The translations under genes were made by a program, and so were the position numbers. This document shows, one piece after another, positions 59,995-64,000 of a stretch of 64,000 nucleotides of DNA (positions are counted from its first letter, which is position 1; each line of letters starts with the position of its first letter). A model generated the notes under the pieces. The model made no database searches and was not told the origin of the DNA. It was given only the letters and a program-made list of their open reading frames with translations. This DNA is from Leptospira wolbachii serovar Codice str. CDC (lineage in GTDB: Bacteria; Spirochaetota; Leptospiria; Leptospirales; Leptospiraceae). The stretch is taken from the NCBI RefSeq assembly GCF_000332515.2, contig NZ_AOGZ02000013.1, forward strand, positions 62,001-126,000, given 5' to 3'.

Positions 59995-60969
59995 ATGATT
60001 TTTTATGTATTTTTGGACGGAGTGGGAATCGCAAACTACGACCCAAAATCCAATCCATTCAGTCGTTTTGCCAAAGGATTCTTAGCACCCGTCGGAGGGA
60101 TTCCGAAGTCTGATGCAGACCTACCGGTTTTGCCATCAAGGTTACACTATATCAAAACGGACGCCCACATGGGGGTTCCGGGCCTTCCCCAGTCTGCCAC
60201 AGGCCAAACAGCACTTTGGACGGGCATTCCTGGCCCCAAAGTGCTTGAGCGTCACGTGAGTGGGTTTCCCACCATCACCCTTCGCAAAATCATTGCCAAA
60301 TATTCCATGATCAAAGTTCTAAACGAACATGGAATCTTAAGTGATTTTCTAAATTGTTTTTCCCCACCCTATCTTAAACACGTAGAAGAAAAACCAAAAC
60401 TAGTCTCCGCCTCCACCTTGGTCCAGTTAGCTAGCGGCAGACCATTAAAGAACTTCGATGACCTTCGTAATGAAAGAGGTCTTTATATGGATCTCACTCA
60501 TGAAATAATGGGAACTATGGGGATTGATATGTTAAAAAAAGGAGATCCTCTGTTAGAAAGGCGAGATCCTTACGAACTAGGCAAACAATCCAAAACTCGA
60601 TTTGCCCACTACCAATTGGCTTTGTATGAATACTTTCTCACTGATAAAGTGGGACATGCGATGGATTGGGATAAAGCAGAACATGTAATCAAAAATCTAG
60701 AAGATTTTTTTCGAGGAATCCTCGAGACTCTCGATCCAGAAAAAGATTTACTCATTGTTTCTAGTGATCATGGAAATATGGAAGACTTAAGCCAAAAAAA
60801 CCATACGGAAAACCCGGCGGCCACCATCCTCTATGGAAAGAATGCTGACCGCTTCGCAGAAAATATACATTCGCTTGCAGACATTGTTCCGGAAATTTAT
60901 AAAACTTTCGGAATGGAGGAAGCCCTCCAGAATACAAAAACGAATGAATTTCTAATTAAGTCCGACTAA
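59995..60969 (+). CDS. Alkaline-phosphatase-superfamily metalloenzyme (iPGM-like)
   Basis: A 324-residue protein of the phosphopentomutase/cofactor-independent phosphoglycerate mutase superfamily. It has FLDGVGIANYD with D8, nucleophile position T69 in LPQSATGQTALWTG, DKVGHAMD and LLIVSSDHGNMED with the metal ligands, and KNHTENPA. It is much shorter than iPGM (over 500) and lacks its insert domain, so it may act on another phosphomonoester or sulfate. It is divergent from the large membrane protein. The stop shares CTAA at 60966-60969 with the next gene. Confidence 0.82.
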   Translation: MIFYVFLDGVGIANYDPKSNPFSRFAKGFLAPVGGIPKSDADLPVLPSRLHYIKTDAHMGVPGLPQSATGQTALWTGIPGPKVLERHVSGFPTITLRKIIAKYSMIKVLNEHGILSDFLNCFSPPYLKHVEEKPKLVSASTLVQLASGRPLKNFDDLRNERGLYMDLTHEIMGTMGIDMLKKGDPLLERRDPYELGKQSKTRFAHYQLALYEYFLTDKVGHAMDWDKAEHVIKNLEDFFRGILETLDPEKDLLIVSSDHGNMEDLSQKNHTENPAATILYGKNADRFAENIHSLADIVPEIYKTFGMEEALQNTKTNEFLIKSD

Positions 60970-62135
60970 AACTCTAAATCACTTCCCGAATCTGGTCTTG
61001 TTGAAACCGAACTTGGTTTAGGTGAATCAGAGTCAGACGATACATCTGAACCATCAAGATCATTGTGGTCGGTAAACTGATCGAGTGATTCTTTTTTCCA
61101 TGCAATCGCCTTGTCGGTAATCTGGTTTTTAGGGTATTTATCTACAATCGTTTGGAATATGCCGGCTGCTTTTTCAAATTTACCTTGTCTAAAATAAATC
61201 GTACCTTTTTTATATAAAGCTGCCTGGTCTAACGAATAATCGCTGTTATTCAATGCTTTGTTTATATAGGTAAGAGATTCAACTTGTTTTCCCATGGCAT
61301 CGTAAGACAAAGCGATATAATACAAGGCTTCCTCTTCTTTTTTAGGAGTTGGGTTCACAGAAATTACTTTTTGAAAAAGTTCTACTGCTTTGTTATATTG
61401 TTTTTTTGTATAATTTTCTTTCGCATCTTTTAAAACAGAATCTTTATACTCCCCAACTACCTTTTCATCAGCACCAGCTAACTGGTCAGCAGTTTCAATG
61501 TATTCATCAAATACATCAAAGGAAGCCCAGTCTTTACCAAGTTTACGAAGGGATCTTCCCCAACCAATTCTGGATTCAGTATTGTTCGGATCTTCTTGTA
61601 AGGCCAAAGTATAATTTTTACGTGCTGTTTCAAAATTTCCAGTTTTATAGAAATGATCCCCAAGAGAGAGAAAGGATTTGGATCTAAGTTTATTATCAGA
61701 GCTTGATTGTAAAACGGACTCTAAATGAGCCTTCCCTTCCGACTCATTTCCAATCTTTAAAAGTAAGTTTCCAAGAGAGTAACTCAATCGTTCTTTTTCT
61801 TCTGGCTTTAAACTCGGATTCTTTTTTAGATCTTTGTAAATATCAAGTGCTGGATAAAAATCAGAATTCTTTTCGAGAGCTCTTGCTTGGTTGTATTTGA
61901 TTTGGAATTCATATTTTTCAGCACCACGTTTTCCAGCTAACTCAGAAAAGATGGCAATTGCTTTTTCTTTGCTATGTGGGTTAGATTGTTTTAAGTATTC
62001 TTCCCCTTCTGCAATTTTTTCCAAAATCACTTGAGATTGGTCTTCTTTTGCAGAAATGTTGGTCTGGTAATATGCAGTAGAAAGACCCGCAACAATAAAT
62101 AAAAATCCTGCTAAAGTAACAATAATTCGATTCAT
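60966..62135 (-). CDS. Membrane-anchored TPR protein
   Basis: A 389-residue protein with an N-terminal hydrophobic anchor (IVTLAGFLFIVAGLSTAYYQ) and about six TPR-like units (FETARKNYTLALQEDPNN, YNKAVELFQKVISVNPTP, FEKAAGIFQTIVDKYPKN). The C-terminus is acidic and Ser-rich. It resembles BamD/YfgC-type or general periplasmic TPR adaptors. It overlaps the FnIII-repeat gene by 4 bases and is therefore co-expressed. Confidence 0.85.
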   Translation of the reverse strand: MNRIIVTLAGFLFIVAGLSTAYYQTNISAKEDQSQVILEKIAEGEEYLKQSNPHSKEKAIAIFSELAGKRGAEKYEFQIKYNQARALEKNSDFYPALDIYKDLKKNPSLKPEEKERLSYSLGNLLLKIGNESEGKAHLESVLQSSSDNKLRSKSFLSLGDHFYKTGNFETARKNYTLALQEDPNNTESRIGWGRSLRKLGKDWASFDVFDEYIETADQLAGADEKVVGEYKDSVLKDAKENYTKKQYNKAVELFQKVISVNPTPKKEEEALYYIALSYDAMGKQVESLTYINKALNNSDYSLDQAALYKKGTIYFRQGKFEKAAGIFQTIVDKYPKNQITDKAIAWKKESLDQFTDHNDLDGSDVSSDSDSPKPSSVSTRPDSGSDLEF

Positions 62136-63817
62136 AAATTCCCTCTACCCGCATAACTTAGGGTTTGATTCGTCCAAAATTCCACTCGAGAAGGTGAATA
62201 GGATTTAGTTTCCCTTTTCAAAAAACATTTTAAGGCTTTTTTTGTATCACCAGTTTTCAACGCACTCACTCCAAGGAAAAACATAGCTTTTCCTCGTAAG
62301 TATGCATTGGATTCATTTTTTAAATATTCTTCCAACCGATACACGGCTATTTCATATTTTTTTCTAATCACAGTTTCTTTAATGATTCGATTCAGATCTG
62401 TTTGGCCTAAATCATAATTCACAGTTGCGGATGTTTCTTCTTTGAAGTCGTTTGCCTGTTCTGCATTTTCTCTTGATGGAAAACTGTCAGTAGGTGTCAC
62501 CGCATGTTCATTTTTATTGATATCTGACTTTTCTGGTTCTCTTTTGGGATGGGACTCCGCAACCACATTGGGTTCTTCTGGAGGAGCAATATCTTTAGAA
62601 AAATCATACTTAAAGTAAGAAACATTTTCTTTTAAATTATAATCTTCTGGAATTCCATTGGATTTTGCAGTCACACCAAAATAGAGTTCATCGATTTCTT
62701 TTAATTCTTTAATAAAAAAATTTGTTTTAGGATGCACTACAGTTGCCACTTTCACAACCGATCCTTGGCCAAAGGAAGAGGAACCTTGGTTCAATGGCTT
62801 TACCGAAGCATACAAACTATAGATTGTAGATTCGTCTGCGGCCTCTGGACTAATCCAACTAATCACTGCACCTTTTCCTACTCGTTCGTAACCGAGTCCC
62901 CTAACATGCATTGTACCGCCATAATCGGTATGTGTGTCGTTTGAAGCGACTTCCTGTTTTGGCTTTTTAGGAGACTCTTCTACAATGACTTCTGCGTTTG
63001 TTTTTTCGGTCTGCTTAATATAAAACGCTCGTAAGGTGGATTTTTTATCTTCCAAAGGAAGAGTTTCCTCGCCGCCCACTTGTTTTACAGATACTCCATA
63101 ATAAAGGGTTTGGGATTTTTCTAAATCTTGGTCTAAAAAAGTATTCACAGGATGAGTTAGTTCTGCCAATTTTTCTGCTTTTTGCATCAATGGTAAACTT
63201 GTGAGTGGAGAGTTAGATCGATACACTGTATATAGAGTTCTTCCCGCAGTGGCTCCGTTTGGTGGTGTCCAATTCAATCGGATAAATTTTCTTTCTATAT
63301 TTGCTGTAATCCCAGAAACCCCACCCACCATAGAATGGATCCCAGCGTCCGCAGGAAAGGCTGGGAAGTCAGGATTTTGTCCCACAACAGGAGTTCCGTT
63401 TTCCTCTTCAATATGAACCGGGGTTACTGTATAGTTCTGGTTTGAAAAAAGTTTTACTTCACGTCGACGAACATCTGTTACCATCACTATGGCATAATAA
63501 TAAGTTCCCGGTTTCAGATTGTAATCAAAAAATACACGGGTTGCATTGGCCCCTGACGCTTTGTACCTGCCGAGGGAATCTGCAACGTATAGTTTGTCCG
63601 GACTATCAATCATTACAGTGGAACGAGCCACAATGATTTCGCCTTCCTGTTTGGGAGGATCCCAATCCAAACGAATCGATTTTTTATCAGGTAGGAGGCT
63701 TGCGTGAATGGCCTTCGCTATAGTAGGATAACGACTTTCCTCAAATCCGGAGTCTGCCGAAACCGGAACTAGCGAGATAAGCAGCACAACCGTCCAGAGT
63801 TGAATCGAGAACTTCAT
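62132..63817 (-). CDS. Exported protein with three fibronectin type III-like repeats
   Basis: A 561-residue protein with signal peptide (LWTVVLLISLVPVSADS). Three beta-sandwich repeats are visible: SIRLDWDPPKQEGEIIVARS, FIRLNWTPPNGATAGRTLYT and GAVISWISPEAADESTIYSL, each with a following YYAI, YYGV or YFGV strand. Ser/Glu-rich linkers come next. The last 80 residues form TPR-like helices (IAVYRLEEYLKNESNAYLRG). It likely works at the cell envelope. It is co-translated with the TPR gene downstream. Confidence 0.82.
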   Translation of the reverse strand: MKFSIQLWTVVLLISLVPVSADSGFEESRYPTIAKAIHASLLPDKKSIRLDWDPPKQEGEIIVARSTVMIDSPDKLYVADSLGRYKASGANATRVFFDYNLKPGTYYYAIVMVTDVRRREVKLFSNQNYTVTPVHIEEENGTPVVGQNPDFPAFPADAGIHSMVGGVSGITANIERKFIRLNWTPPNGATAGRTLYTVYRSNSPLTSLPLMQKAEKLAELTHPVNTFLDQDLEKSQTLYYGVSVKQVGGEETLPLEDKKSTLRAFYIKQTEKTNAEVIVEESPKKPKQEVASNDTHTDYGGTMHVRGLGYERVGKGAVISWISPEAADESTIYSLYASVKPLNQGSSSFGQGSVVKVATVVHPKTNFFIKELKEIDELYFGVTAKSNGIPEDYNLKENVSYFKYDFSKDIAPPEEPNVVAESHPKREPEKSDINKNEHAVTPTDSFPSRENAEQANDFKEETSATVNYDLGQTDLNRIIKETVIRKKYEIAVYRLEEYLKNESNAYLRGKAMFFLGVSALKTGDTKKALKCFLKRETKSYSPSRVEFWTNQTLSYAGRGNL

Positions 63818-63897
63818 ACTTAGATTTTCGGTGGTTGGGGCCTGCGAATTGAATTTTTCGTTTGTACTTTCCTCGCTTTTCTGTGAGAATTGTCATT

Positions 63898-64000
63898 ATG
63901 TCCGAAACGGAATACTACCGTTCCCAAAGTTACCAGGAATACTTACTCTCAAGCCACAGAAGAGAGGTATGTCCCCCGGAAGATGTGTATGCATTTTTCA
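63898..64000 (+). CDS. N-terminal fragment of a gene running off the window
   Basis: An ATG at 63898 opens a frame that continues to the end (34 codons seen). The beginning MSETEYYRSQSYQEYLLSSH, then HRREVCPPEDVYAFF has no signal peptide. The stretch resembles starts of some SAM-dependent methyltransferases, but this is a guess from a short fragment. Confidence 0.45.
   Translation, partial: MSETEYYRSQSYQEYLLSSHRREVCPPEDVYAFF

Overview
The window looks like chromosome of a spirochete of the genus Leptospira, probably a free-living species. The evidence is a flaA2-flaA1 flagellar-sheath pair, a P83/100-family antigen, a very long GreA-type factor of the kind found in spirochetes, several leptospira-style lipoproteins (lipoboxes such as LVVNC, LALNC, FVNC), and kinases and phosphatases with 7TMR-DISM sensor modules. 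Species assignment is inference. Coding density is very high. No gap between genes exceeds about 250 bases, and I found no rRNA, tRNA, CRISPR array, insertion sequence or prophage.

Layout. 1-1790 (+): end of an argD-like aminotransferase, leuB, and a receiver-only protein whose phospho-acceptor Asp is Glu. 1771-7036 (-): a tight four-gene set of peptide-binding lipoprotein, kinase-fold protein, GT-C glycosyltransferase and PgeF, which looks envelope-related. 7010-8401 (+): GH13 amylase. 8391-15453 (-): rel, nadC, a LysM lipoprotein, a STAS protein, tgt, fur and an lptE-like gene. 15577-17388 (+): M23 peptidase. 17361-22935 (-): long GreA, then a cNMP-domain protein, a PUR-domain protein, flaA2 and flaA1 in one apparent operon. 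23122-26150: a NarL-type regulator convergent with a hybrid histidine kinase. 26321-30001 (+): HerA-like ATPase and groES-groEL behind two CIRCE elements.

30089-35335 (-): SpoIIE phosphatase, GGQ release-factor-like protein, a conserved unknown, Mrp ATPase, metallophosphoesterase and a stand-alone lipoyl domain. 35423-38124 (+): a GHKL-like protein and a PabB-PabC fusion. 38173-41509 (-): xer, rsbW-like, hslV, hslU. 41607-43131 (+): lipoprotein and trxB. 43128-47137 (-): gluzincin metalloprotease and ilvB-ilvH. 47249-49214: a TPR gene whose last 47 bases recur 859 bases downstream, bracketing a lipoprotein gene. 49211-52085 (-): MFS transporter and P83/100 protein. 52210-56045 (+): serC, an unknown secreted protein, rpiB and a LamG-like protein. 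56013-59944 (-): membrane protein, TPR protein, RHH protein and PIN-like protein. 59995-63817: alkaline-phosphatase-superfamily enzyme, then TPR and FnIII proteins. A new plus-strand gene begins at 63898.

Themes. Genes are packed with TAATG, ATGA or TTGA overlaps within operons, and convergent pairs repeatedly overlap at their 3' ends. Partner-switching components (STAS, SpoIIE phosphatase, RsbW-like kinase, possibly the GHKL-like protein) are spread through the window. The most unusual points are the cNMP/PUR/flaA operon with its palindromes, the envelope-like four-gene set with a kinase-fold protein, the 47-base duplicated gene end, the RHH/degenerate-PIN pair, and the gluzincin with a duplicated flanking module. 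No single locus is clearly a new system. These are leads.
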